64,000 bases of DNA from NCBI GenBank assembly GCA_965215345.1, contig CBDCDL010000002.1:1984001-2048000 (forward strand), in the 5' to 3' direction. Of the stretch, positions 18,227 through 26,800 are shown in pieces. The notes under the pieces were generated by a model that saw nothing but the letters and a program-made list of their open reading frames with translations, had not been told where the DNA came from and made no database searches. The DNA is from CATQHW01 sp965215345 (GTDB lineage: Bacteria; Spirochaetota; Spirochaetia; SZUA-6; Bin103). Each line of letters begins with the position of its first letter. Position 1 is the stretch's first letter. Position numbers and translations under genes: made by a program.

Positions 18227-21163
18227 TCATACGCGGAAGACCTTCATTACCTCGTCGCCGAGGTGGTTGATGACCTTTACCGCGATGCGGCCGGAGTCCG
18301 GACGGTCGAATGGCCGGGAGGTGTCGCTGTGCAGAGTCTCCCAGGCGTCGCGGTGGATTTCGGCCTTGAGGGTGGTCTTGAGCGCCTTGTAGGGGTCGCC
18401 CGCGCCGAGGAAGTAGGCGTGGCGCACGAAGAAGCTCTCCTCGTTGTAGTCGGTGTCGACGAACCAGCAGGCGATGCCGTCGGGACCGTCGCTGCGGATT
18501 TCGCCGGTGTTGGGATGGAAGACGTCGACGCCGTTGACCTTGACCTGAATCCGGCCCGGCACGGTGCCGTCGTCCTGAACCGGGATGACGTCGATGTCCG
18601 GCTCGCCGAAGATGACGAACAGGTTGCCTTTGCCGGTGTTCTTCAGGTCGCCGGCCATGTGCAGGTCGGCGTTCATGCGCGCCTTGAGGACCGGGATGCG
18701 GCCGAGTTTGCTGAACTCCGAGGCATGCGCCTCATAGCTGAATGCGCAGGCGATCAGCACGTCGTAGTCGGCGTCGGCGGCTTCGCGGGCGGCGGCGACC
18801 AAGTCGGGGCGCGCGACGGTCCCGAACTCGGGGCCGATGAAGATGCCGGCGCGGCGCTCGGTGCCGGTGTCCGCGTCACCCTCGACGTAGCGACCTTCCG
18901 CGCAGATCAGGTCACCTGGCCACGGGGTGAGCGCGGTGAAGGAGATCCGGTCCTCGCGGTGCGCCTGCTGTACGCCTGAGGTCTTCAGGTGCTCCAGGAT
19001 CATGGCCGCGAAGTCGTGCTGCTCGCCGTAGCCGGTCTTGCGCTCGGCGAGATGGTCAATCAGTTCGTCGTTCTCATCCACGCCGAGCGTGCGGTGCGGC
19101 GCCAAACTCTCCACCGTGAACGGGCCGGCGACGCGGACGATTCCCCGGTCCTCGTAGGGCTTGTCGTAGAGGTACTCGTAGTCCGCCTTGGCGGCGATGG
19201 AGGCGTCGATCTCCTGCTGCCGCGCGATACGCGCCTCCCACCAGCGGCGGTGCAGGTCGGTGGGGCCGGCGTCCCACGGGTCGCGCGGCTGGCCGGGGAC
19301 CTGCTCAAGGAGGTAGTACCGGTGCAGCGCACTGTTCAGCGCCAGCAGCGCCGCGCTCTTCGCGGCGTCGGTGCGCGCCCGTCTGAATCTGTTCCACGCC
19401 GCCGTGGCCGTGTCGGACCACGGGTCGCCCGGCTCGCGTGGAATCTCCCACTCCTCCCACGTGCGGCCGAGTGCGGCGTTCAGTTCCGCCCGGAGCGGTT
19501 CCAGCGTGGCCTGCCACCGCTCCCAGATCACGTCGATCTCGGCGTTATTGGCGATCGACTTGAGCGTGATGTGTGGTACCCGCTCGTACACGAAGCCCTG
19601 TCGGATGTCGCTACCGGTCGGGCTATTGGAGGGGGCCGTACGGGTAAGTGCTGCTTCCTTCTGCCGGCCGGCCTCGCTGTCCACGAGCATGTAGTACGGG
19701 TAGCGCGCCCCCATGATCCTGGAGCGCGCGAGAGCAAGCGCCACCCGAGAAGTGTCGATAGTGATCCAGCGCCGCCCCCATTGCTCGGCGACGTAGGTGG
19801 TCGTGCCGGAGCCGCAGGTGGGGTCGAGCACGAGGTCGCCCGGATCGGTGGTCATGATGATGCAGCGCTGGATCACGCGAGGTGACGTCTGTACGACGTA
19901 CGTCTTCGGATCAGCGAAGCCACTAATTACCGTATCGTTCCAACCGGCATCTAACGGCATCACCGGGAAGTCATCGAAGAACCGCACGTAGCTTAGAGTG
20001 CGACCAACACCCAGGAGGCGCCGGGCGTAGGATAGTCGTCTCATTCCCACTGCATTGGTCTTCCAACCTCCCTTGACCGGAGCCGGGTATGCTACTCCAT
20101 CATATGAAACATTGAACAGTGTCGTCGCGCTCGGCGTCTGTGACGTCATGTTGTCATACCGAAAGAACTGCGAGTAATCCTCATCTGCTACCGATGCGGA
20201 GAGATAGAATCCTTTGGGATCCATCACAAAGCGATATTGATTACCACCGACGCCGTCGAGTTCCTTTGCAACGTAAGGACGACGATACTTGCACCGGTCT
20301 CGTAACTTCGAGAACCAGACCAAATAGTCATACGGGTCGTCAAGAAACATCCCTCCCAGTCCGGAAGTCTTTCTAAACTTGACCAAGCTGATGAAATTGT
20401 CTTCGCCGAACACTTCATCCATCAGCGAACGAGCACGGTGAACGTTATCGCTACCAATCTGAAGGAATATGCTTCCGCTCTCGTTCAGTAGATCTCGAGC
20501 CACGGCCAAGCGGTCACGCAAGTACGTCAGGTAGGAGTGGATTCCGTCTCGCCACGTGTCGCGGAAGGCTTTGACTTGCTCGGGTTCGCGGGTGATGTGG
20601 CCGGCCTTGCCATCTCTTACGTCGCGGCTGGTGGTGGACCACTGGAAGTTGGAGTTGAACTTGATGCCGTAGGGCGGGTCGAGGTAGATGCACTGCACCT
20701 TGCCGCGCAGCCCCTCGCGCTCCGCCAGCGACGCCATCACCTGCAGGCTGTCGCCCAGGATCATGCGGTTGGACCAGTTGGCGTCGTGGCGGTAGAACTC
20801 GGTGCGGGCGTTGTCGTCCGGCAGGCCGTTGAAGTCGGCGAACAAGTCGATCTGGCCGTCAGCCGGTTGCTCTCCAGCCTTGCTGCGGCGCAGCAGGTCG
20901 TCGATCAGCACCTTCGGGTGGACTTTCTCCTGGATGAACAGCGGCGGCGCCTGCACCACGAGGTCGGACCAGTCCTGATCGTCCTTGCCGCGCCACACGA
21001 GCTGCGGATCGAGGTCGCGGTTGCGGCGTTGGTACGCCACCTGGACCGGGCTCTGGTCGGCCTTCTCCATCACCGAACGGTACTCCGCTGTGGGAATGTT
21101 CTTGCGCGACGCCTCGTCGTGAGTAATCGTCTCGACGCTCTTGGTCGATCTCTTCTTTGCCAT
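18227..21163 (-). CDS. mod: Large type III-like DNA methyltransferase (Mod)
   Basis: 978 residues from ATG 21163. It is a beta-class amino-methyltransferase: catalytic DPPY at 162-165 (IYLDPPYGI) and the AdoMet motif DPTCGSGTT at 447-455. The stretch between them (about 215-430) carries target recognition and is much richer in A+T than the rest of the gene, with codons unlike the flanks, so it was probably exchanged. A long C-terminal part (460-978) of unknown fold is typical of the ~980-residue Mod proteins paired with BPTD_3080-type restriction subunits. The matching helicase-nuclease is at 23899-26970, 2.7 kb upstream. It probably methylates adenine at N6. Confidence 0.85.
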   Translation of the reverse strand: MAKKRSTKSVETITHDEASRKNIPTAEYRSVMEKADQSPVQVAYQRRNRDLDPQLVWRGKDDQDWSDLVVQAPPLFIQEKVHPKVLIDDLLRRSKAGEQPADGQIDLFADFNGLPDDNARTEFYRHDANWSNRMILGDSLQVMASLAEREGLRGKVQCIYLDPPYGIKFNSNFQWSTTSRDVRDGKAGHITREPEQVKAFRDTWRDGIHSYLTYLRDRLAVARDLLNESGSIFLQIGSDNVHRARSLMDEVFGEDNFISLVKFRKTSGLGGMFLDDPYDYLVWFSKLRDRCKYRRPYVAKELDGVGGNQYRFVMDPKGFYLSASVADEDYSQFFRYDNMTSQTPSATTLFNVSYDGVAYPAPVKGGWKTNAVGMRRLSYARRLLGVGRTLSYVRFFDDFPVMPLDAGWNDTVISGFADPKTYVVQTSPRVIQRCIIMTTDPGDLVLDPTCGSGTTTYVAEQWGRRWITIDTSRVALALARSRIMGARYPYYMLVDSEAGRQKEAALTRTAPSNSPTGSDIRQGFVYERVPHITLKSIANNAEIDVIWERWQATLEPLRAELNAALGRTWEEWEIPREPGDPWSDTATAAWNRFRRARTDAAKSAALLALNSALHRYYLLEQVPGQPRDPWDAGPTDLHRRWWEARIARQQEIDASIAAKADYEYLYDKPYEDRGIVRVAGPFTVESLAPHRTLGVDENDELIDHLAERKTGYGEQHDFAAMILEHLKTSGVQQAHREDRISFTALTPWPGDLICAEGRYVEGDADTGTERRAGIFIGPEFGTVARPDLVAAAREAADADYDVLIACAFSYEAHASEFSKLGRIPVLKARMNADLHMAGDLKNTGKGNLFVIFGEPDIDVIPVQDDGTVPGRIQVKVNGVDVFHPNTGEIRSDGPDGIACWFVDTDYNEESFFVRHAYFLGAGDPYKALKTTLKAEIHRDAWETLHSDTSRPFDRPDSGRIAVKVINHLGDEVMKVFRV

Positions 21164-21201
21164 CTTCGGTGTAGCCCCTGTCGGTTGCCTGGGATCAAGC
21201 T

Positions 21202-21522
21202 CTACTGGCGGACGTATTCGAAGACGCGCAAGGGGATGGATCTGGTCGGTGTCGCCTGACTGTGGACCATGAGCCGAATCTTCTCGGCAGTCTCCCGGCT
21301 GAACGTCTCTTCACCGCAACGGGCGCACACCTGAGCCGGGATGTGGCCCACGAGCACGTATGCGCCGTCGATGCGAAATACCTCTTCGACCAGTGCTGTG
21401 CGGCTCTCCCGATCCCCGCAGTTTGAACACGTTACCCATAGAGTATATAGGTCATCTGACCTGGTTCCTTGCTTCCGTCCCAGCGGCCGTTTCAGTGTCA
21501 AAGAGGCCTGTTGGTTGCCCAT
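21202..21522 (-). CDS. YgiT-type (MqsA N-terminal-like) zinc-finger protein
   Basis: About 106 residues. Two zinc knuckles, TCSNCGD and VCARCGEE, flank EVFRIDGAYVLVGHIPAQ, the layout of YgiT-type zinc fingers, and RETAEKIRLM follows. There is no HTH domain after it, so it resembles the short antitoxin-like YgiT proteins rather than full MqsA. The start is uncertain: ATG 21522 or ATG 21558, both with weak ribosome sites. A toxin partner would normally lie next to it. None is recognisable in 21559-21924, so this may be an orphan. It lies 38 bases before the methylase start and reads the same way. Confidence 0.65.
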   Translation of the reverse strand: MGNQQASLTLKRPLGRKQGTRSDDLYTLWVTCSNCGDRESRTALVEEVFRIDGAYVLVGHIPAQVCARCGEETFSRETAEKIRLMVHSQATPTRSIPLRVFEYVRQ

Positions 21523-21558
21523 GGCTCTGCTTCTTCCGCAGATCCTGGCAGATCGCAT

Positions 21559-21924
21559 CCCAGGTCATATAATGAAATTCCGGGCGTACTTGTCGCGTAT
21601 AACGTCGGATTTATTCGACGATTTGATCGATCTTCATAAGGGGGATTACATACGATACTACACATGGGGTAACGGAGTAGCCTCGCGAAGCGCCCTTCTT
21701 ATTGCCGAATTTATGACCTTCACTATTCTGGCCGTGTGGCGCGGCGATGATCCTTCGGCAGCATACGTAAGCGCCCAGTGCTCAAGCTCTCCGCTCCTCT
21801 CAATTTCGCGTTTGCGGGATCGGCGCTCTCTTGCCGTTGCGACTTTCCGGCGCAACCAAGCCGCGCCTCTCGCGCTGGTCGCGAAGACGGCAACCAGTGC
21901 CGCGACTATCGACGATCCACTCTG
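21559..21924. other. Gene-free, A+T-rich stretch
   Basis: Between the YgiT gene and the IS1595 remnant. The first ~170 bases are markedly A+T-rich for this genome. A plus-strand frame from ATG 21572 (MKFRAYLSRITSDLFDDL) and a minus-strand frame of 65 codons are open, but neither resembles any family I know and codon use is poor. A toxin partner for the YgiT protein would be expected here and is not seen. The A+T-rich part may be a leftover of an inserted element. Confidence 0.5.
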
Positions 21925-22104
21925 TCATCGCGCTGGCGCTTCCTTCGGCTCATCGTTCCCATCGAGGTAGCGCCAACGTTTCTTCGGTGGCCCCCCCATG
22001 CAGACCCGCGACAGCTCCTCCATGCTGCTCGGCTCCGGGACGTTCTCGTAGGCGGCCTCCCGGTCCCGTCGGCGCAGGATGCGCGGTAGCTTCGGCTTCT
22101 TCAT
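21925..22104 (-). CDS. Small accessory gene of the IS1595 element
   Basis: 59 residues from ATG 22104 with a strong GAGGAGG ribosome site seven bases upstream, which shows that it was a separate gene before the deletion fused it to the transposase frame. It is basic at both ends (MKKPKLPRILRRRDREA ... KKRWRYLDGN). No function is known. The middle has SSMEELSRVCMGGPPKKR. IS1595-family elements often carry a small second gene of this kind. It can still be translated on its own. Confidence 0.5.
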   Translation of the reverse strand: MKKPKLPRILRRRDREAAYENVPEPSSMEELSRVCMGGPPKKRWRYLDGNDEPKEAPAR

Positions 22105-22755
22105 GGCTGGGTCCTCCTCAGCATGTAGAGTGGGCGCTGTGTCTGCGAAGGCTTGCAGCTCGCGCTTCCGCGTCGTCTCCACGACGGTCGCGCTGATGCG
22201 GTTCGTCTCCCGGTCCTTCATGCGGGCCACGATCGTCTTGTCCACGGTACCCCGGCCACGGATGCGGCTCTCGCGGTCGGCCGCGTGCATGTTCTTTGCC
22301 TTGCCGCCGAAGTACACCTCGTCCATCTCGACCGGTCCCTCGAAGTTCGCCATCACCTGATCGGCCCAGGTCTCGCGGATGCGGTGCGCCAAGTGCCAGG
22401 CGGTCTTCTGCGTCACGCCCAGGTCGCGGTGCATCTTCATTGAGCTAGTGCCCCTGAGCCCGGTGCTTACGATGCAGAACGCGATCGTCCAGGTGCTCAT
22501 CGGCAGCTTGCTGGACTGCATCACCGTGTGGGTCTTCACGGAGAAGTACCGCCGGCACTCCCGGCAGTGGTACGGCTGCGGCTTGCCGTTCGGCCGCTCC
22601 GTGATACGGTCGGACTCGCAGTGAGCGCAGCGGACGCCGTTCGGCCAGCGAGTCTTGATGAACCACTGGGTCGCGGTCTCCTCGTTCGAGAAGACGCGGA
22701 CGGCCTCGACCAGCGTCATGCCCTTGCGGTGCGACTTGCCCGGCGCCTTTGCCAT
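22105..22755 (-). pseudogene. IS1595-family transposase, C-terminal half deleted
   Basis: From ATG 22755 about 217 residues of transposase: a zinc-ribbon start (VRCAHCESDR ... PYHCRECRRYFSVKT), the helical STGLRGTSSMKMHRDLGVTQ region, then the first catalytic Asp in EMDEVYFGGKAKN. It runs to about ELQAFADTAPT, after which it is fused to TLHAEEDPA and the small downstream gene without a stop. The other catalytic residues of the DDE/DDN domain are absent, so it cannot transpose by itself. No ribosome site is seen; the start lies close to the predicted transcription start. Confidence 0.8.
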
Positions 22756-22761
22756 GATACA

Positions 22762-22791
22762 AAACTACACAGATTTGCCCGTAAGTGTCAA
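22762..22791 (-). promoter_or_regulatory. Possible transposase promoter
   Basis: On the minus strand TTGACA (22791-22786) is followed after 18 bases by TAGTTT (22767-22762). Transcription would begin at or very near the ATG at 22755, giving a leaderless message, which fits the lack of a ribosome site. Confidence 0.35.
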
Positions 22792-22821
22792 TCCCTAGTA
22801 TGATGCGCCACCAAACTTGGC

Positions 22822-23292
22822 ATGGGACGAGTAAACGACGTTTTCGACGCCGTAGACTTCATCCTGACGGCAGCCGTCCGGCTTCCCCCCGAAGCCGAAC
22901 TCATCACCCACCTGAAGCTGCAGAAGCTCCTCTACTACCTGCAAGGCTACCACCTCGCCTTCCGCGACGAACCTCTGTTCGGCGATGAGATCGAGGCATG
23001 GGAGCACGGGCCGGTTGTGCGGTCCGTCTGGGTCGAGTTCCGAGACTTCGGAAGAGCGCCGATCTCTGCTCCACGTCACTTCAACGAGCATGCATTCACG
23101 TCTCAGCAAGTTGACCTTCTGGAACGTGTCTATCGTCAGTACGGACTCTACTCTGCCTGGGGGCTCCGGGAAATGACCCACCGGGAACCTCCGTGGAAGA
23201 ACGCATGGGAACAAGGCAAGACGACAGTGATCCGGCGCAGCGAGATGAGGGACTTTTTCAAGACCAAGATCCAGGTGATCCCGAGACGATAG
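22822..23292 (+). CDS. Panacea-domain (DUF4065, SocA-like) antitoxin
   Basis: 156 residues from ATG 22822. The Panacea signature is clear: THLKLQKLLYYLQGYHLA, then FGDEIEAWEHGPVVRSVW. The C-terminal part is AWGLREMTHREPPWKNAW ... VIRRSEMRDFF. Panacea proteins are neutralising antitoxins that pair with many unrelated toxins. The next gene overlaps this one by about 90 bases in another frame and encodes a membrane-anchored coiled-coil protein, the natural candidate for its toxin. This pair reads opposite to the flanking genes and is probably cargo. Confidence 0.82.
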   Translation: MGRVNDVFDAVDFILTAAVRLPPEAELITHLKLQKLLYYLQGYHLAFRDEPLFGDEIEAWEHGPVVRSVWVEFRDFGRAPISAPRHFNEHAFTSQQVDLLERVYRQYGLYSAWGLREMTHREPPWKNAWEQGKTTVIRRSEMRDFFKTKIQVIPRR

Positions 23293-23636
23293 AAGTAGAT
23301 GCTGGAAGCGCTGCTGCCGCTTCGCCGCTTGTCCAAGCACCAAAGCCCAATCGGCTGAAGGACTGGTGGGAGAAGAACCAAGGACGTGTCCTGACCGTGG
23401 GAGTGAGCGGCACCTTGCTGCTGGCGGCATCGAGCGTCATCCAGTGCACCGTCAACTGGTACAACGAGCGCGTCGATGAGCGCATGGACGAGATGGAAGA
23501 CCGAATCCTGGATCTGGAAGAGCGTCGGCAGGCTGACTTCCGCGAGCTTTCGGACGAATTGCACCAGCTCGACAAGCGTCTCATGGCGACAGGGGCCGAA
23601 GAGCCGATCGACAATCCGCCGCGACCGGATCAGTAG
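23205..23636 (+). CDS. Single-pass membrane coiled-coil protein, candidate Panacea-paired toxin
   Basis: 143 residues from ATG 23205 (GGAAG seven bases upstream; GTG 23193 is an alternative). It starts inside the Panacea gene. Order: a charged N-terminal tail of ~55 residues, a basic KPNRLKDWWEKNQGR segment, one hydrophobic helix VLTVGVSGTLLLAASSVI, then a heptad-rich charged helix (RVDERMDEMEDRILDLEERR ... LHQLDKRLM). No known domain. Membrane-acting effectors are one class of Panacea-paired toxins, so a depolarising or pore-type toxin is plausible but unproven. The end (PPRPDQ) is followed by no clear terminator. Confidence 0.6.
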   Translation: MGTRQDDSDPAQRDEGLFQDQDPGDPETIEVDAGSAAAASPLVQAPKPNRLKDWWEKNQGRVLTVGVSGTLLLAASSVIQCTVNWYNERVDERMDEMEDRILDLEERRQADFRELSDELHQLDKRLMATGAEEPIDNPPRPDQ

Positions 23637-23692
23637 CTCACGGCCGGGGTCAGTTGGGCTTGTGTAGCTTTGTATGTAATCCTTTCATAAGC

Positions 23693-23830
23693 TTATTCCC
23701 CCATCCATTCGAGCGGTGTGCAAAGAACGGGAGCTTGATGGTCGGCGGACTCGCATGCGGTCGTCACGATGCCCGAAGCGTCGGTAGCACGAAAGTGGTC
23801 GATTCGCACCGACGTGTCCACAAGGATCAC
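23693..23830 (-). pseudogene. VapC PIN toxin N-terminal fragment
   Basis: From GTG 23830 the minus strand reads VILVDTSVRIDHFRATD, the first strand, catalytic Asp and helix of a VapC-type PIN domain. It is then joined to unrelated sequence and stops at 23693. The rest of the PIN domain and any antitoxin are absent. It lies about 70 bases beyond the end of the type III restriction gene on the same strand. Confidence 0.6.
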
Positions 23831-23898
23831 TGCGACGGCTCGCTTCTGCGGCGAGGGACGTACTCGAGTTGCGGCTCGCTCTCGCCTGCCGCGGCCAC

Positions 23899-26800
23899 TC
23901 ACGTAGCTGCGTCGCGCCGGTCATCCTGCACGAATCCTTCGATCAGTTCGTCGAACTGCGTCCGGGTCTGTGCGCCGACGGCTGCGCCGAGGTCGTCCAG
24001 TATCGTGTACACGTCCGTGAACTCGGCGAACGCCCAGCGGCCGTAGGCGCCGAGCCGGTTCACGCCCGGCGCCCAGTAGGTTTCCATCGTCGCCTTCTTC
24101 TCCTTGGCGCCCTCGCGGCGGAAGCCCTTGATCTCGACGACGAGGTGCAGCAGGTCGTCCTCGCCCCGGCCGTCGTCGAGGAGCACGATGAAGTCGGGAA
24201 GATACGTGCGCGCCTCCGAACCGCATCGGTACGGTACTTCCAGACCCAAACCCTGGTTCTTGACGTAGGCGCGTACCTGCGGATGTGACTCGACGACGCG
24301 GCAGAACTCCGCCTCCCAGTCGCTGTCGCAGACCACCCAATTGACGTGGCACCGGCGTTCGTCCGTCTTCCAACGAGTCTGCTTCGATGTCGTGAAGTTG
24401 ACGTGGATCGTCGATCCGGCGGGGTTGTAGGGATCGAGAACCGCCTTGACCGCGCGCTCGCCGAGGTGTCGCTCCACAATGCCACGCGTGATGCGCTCGC
24501 AGGCTCTGTGGGCGAGCTCCTGATACATCAACTGGGCCGGGTAGGTGCCGCCCTTGCAGACCAGATGGTCGTTCAGCCAGCGGCGCGTGATCCGCTTGAG
24601 CTGGCCGAACAGGTGGAGCTTCGGTTCCTCATCGGGGTCGCGCCAGTGTCTCTCCAGCAGCGTCTTGGTGAGATGGAACACCAGAGTTGAAGGCCGCAGG
24701 TCCTTGAGGTGCTGGAGCGACAGATCCACGCCCTCGCCGATGATGCCGGCGTTGTGGGTGATGGACGGTCCGACGATCTCGGGCGTGAGTACGAAGGTCG
24801 AGTCATCGTCGAACGTCGCGTCCACGTGCTGGTCCGGCAGCTCCACGCGGTAGCCCTGGAGGCGCGGAAAGCGGATCTCGCAGGCGTCGCGGTCCGGTGT
24901 GATCGCCCGGACCTGCACCGTCTCGCGCGGCCGCTGGGGCGGTACGACCACCGGCTTGGCGGTGAAGTCGAACGGGATGCCGAGCACGTCCGCGTACTCG
25001 ACGTCGAACCGGCCGTCTTCGTTCAGGTCGTAGGACTGCCGGCGCAGGGCGCGGCCGACGACCTGCTCGCAGAGAAGCTGCGTCCCGAAGGCCCGCACGC
25101 CGAGCACGTGCGTGACGGTCCGAGCGTCCCAGCCCTCGGTGAGCATCGAGACGGACACCACGCAACGGGTCCCTCCGCCAAGCCGGCCGGCCTTGCCCAC
25201 GGTGTTCATGACCTCGCGCAGCAGGTCCTGATCGGAGAGGCTCTCGGCTTGGCGGCGGTCGCCGGTGCGCTCGACGATCTCCCGGCGGAAGCGGTCGATC
25301 TCGTCGGATGCGGCGTTGCGGAAGTCGGTTCCGAGCGCCTCCCCCGAGTCCAGTTGCTCGCTGTCGATCAGCAGCGTGTGAGGTCTGGCGAGCGGGTTGC
25401 CGTAGTCGTCGAAGTTGCGGAACAGCTCCAGGCGCCCGTTCTCCAGTGTCGTGGACCCGTCTTCGTTCTGGCGATGGAACCCGGAGACGTAGTCATGGAC
25501 CAGCTTCGAGGTAGACGTGTTGTTGCAGACGACGATGAAACAGGGAGGCACTTCGATGCCTGCCTTCTGCCACTGCTCGAAGGTCTTCTCGTAGTGGCCG
25601 TACAGCGCATCCAGTGCGGTGTGCAGCCGCGCAGGAATGTTCATGGGGTCGAGGGCCGGCCGCCTTCCGCGCCCCTTTTTCGGCATATCCTTGCCGATGT
25701 GCTCCCAGAGGTTGCGGAACTGGGGCATGTCGCCGCCGGGGATGTTGTCCGCCACCGGCACGCGGGGCAGCTTGACGATGCCGCACTCGATGGCATCCAT
25801 CAGGGAGAAGTCGCTCATCGTCCATGGGAACAGCGTGCCCTCGGCGTAGCCGGAGCCGCGCAGGAAGAAGGGAGTCGCCGAGAGATCGATGACTCGGTTC
25901 AGACCGAGTCTCCGCTGCACCGCCTCCAACCCGGAGATCCATACCCGCGCCGCCTCGCTGTTCTTCTCCGCCTCCTTGCGGTCGTCGCCCTTGAGATTGG
26001 CCTCCTCGCTCTCTTCCTTGGGTCGCTCGCGGTAGCAGTGGTGGGCCTCGTCGTTGAAGACCATGACGCTCTTCATGCCCATGAGCTCCGGCATCACGCG
26101 CTGCAGCATCTGACCCTCGGTCTCCGTCGTCCGCAGCTCGGGGCCGCGCCCCTGCAGCAGCGCGCGCCCTCCCTTCGAAAGCTCCAGAGTTTCGCGACGC
26201 ATGAAGGCGTGGAAGTTGGTGATGACGATCCTGGCTCGATCCAGCACGCTCAGCAGGTCGCTGGGCGCCAGTTCGCGGCTCCGGTAGTAGCTGTCGGGGT
26301 CGTTCGGCTGGAGGACCCGTAGCCGGTCGCGGATGGTCAGTCCCGGCGTGACGACAAGGAAGCCGCGGGTGAATCGGCGGCTGCCGGGGTGCCGGACCGA
26401 GTTGATCGTCTGCCAGGCGATGAGCATCGCCATGACCGTCGTCTTCCCGGCGCCGGTGGCGAGCTTGAGGGCGAGCCGCTCCAGCCCCGGATTGGATTGC
26501 TCGTTCGCGGATCGCAGGAGGTCGAGGAAGCGGCGCCCGGTGGCCGATCGGGGTGCGACCTCGGTCAGCCAGATCGCGGTCTCCACCGCTTCGACCTGGC
26601 AGAAGAAGGGGCGGATGCCGGCCGTGGCGTGGTGGCGCCAGTGGTGCAGCAGGCGGGCCGTCTCCGGCGTGACCTGCCACTGGTTCGTCGGGAGCTCACG
26701 CCACGCGTCGACGATCCGCCGCAGGTCGTTGATGATCGGCGTCGGGTCGTACTGCTGGCCGTCGGTTTCGAGCTCCTCCGCCTGCTTGTCGAACACGAGC

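Larger units (their letters stand above)
21925..22791 (-). mobile_element. Decayed IS1595-family element
   Basis: Contains the N-terminal half of an IS1595-type transposase (22105-22755) joined in frame to the element's small downstream gene (21925-22104). The C-terminal half of the transposase, with the second Asp, the HSVHEYVR-type segment and the catalytic Glu or Asn, is missing. Terminal inverted repeats could not be fixed by eye; the TTGACAC sequence at about 22785-22791 may belong to the right end. It sits between the methylase and restriction genes of the type III system. Confidence 0.65.

Noticed and set aside
21649..21676. Possible left inverted repeat of the IS1595 element
   Set aside because: Only a gapped partial match to the sequence near 22785; could be chance.
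21572..21970. Plus-strand frame from ATG 21572 preceded by TATAAT-like sequence
   Set aside because: It runs into the IS remnant antisense, has no family match and no -35, so it is not called as a gene.
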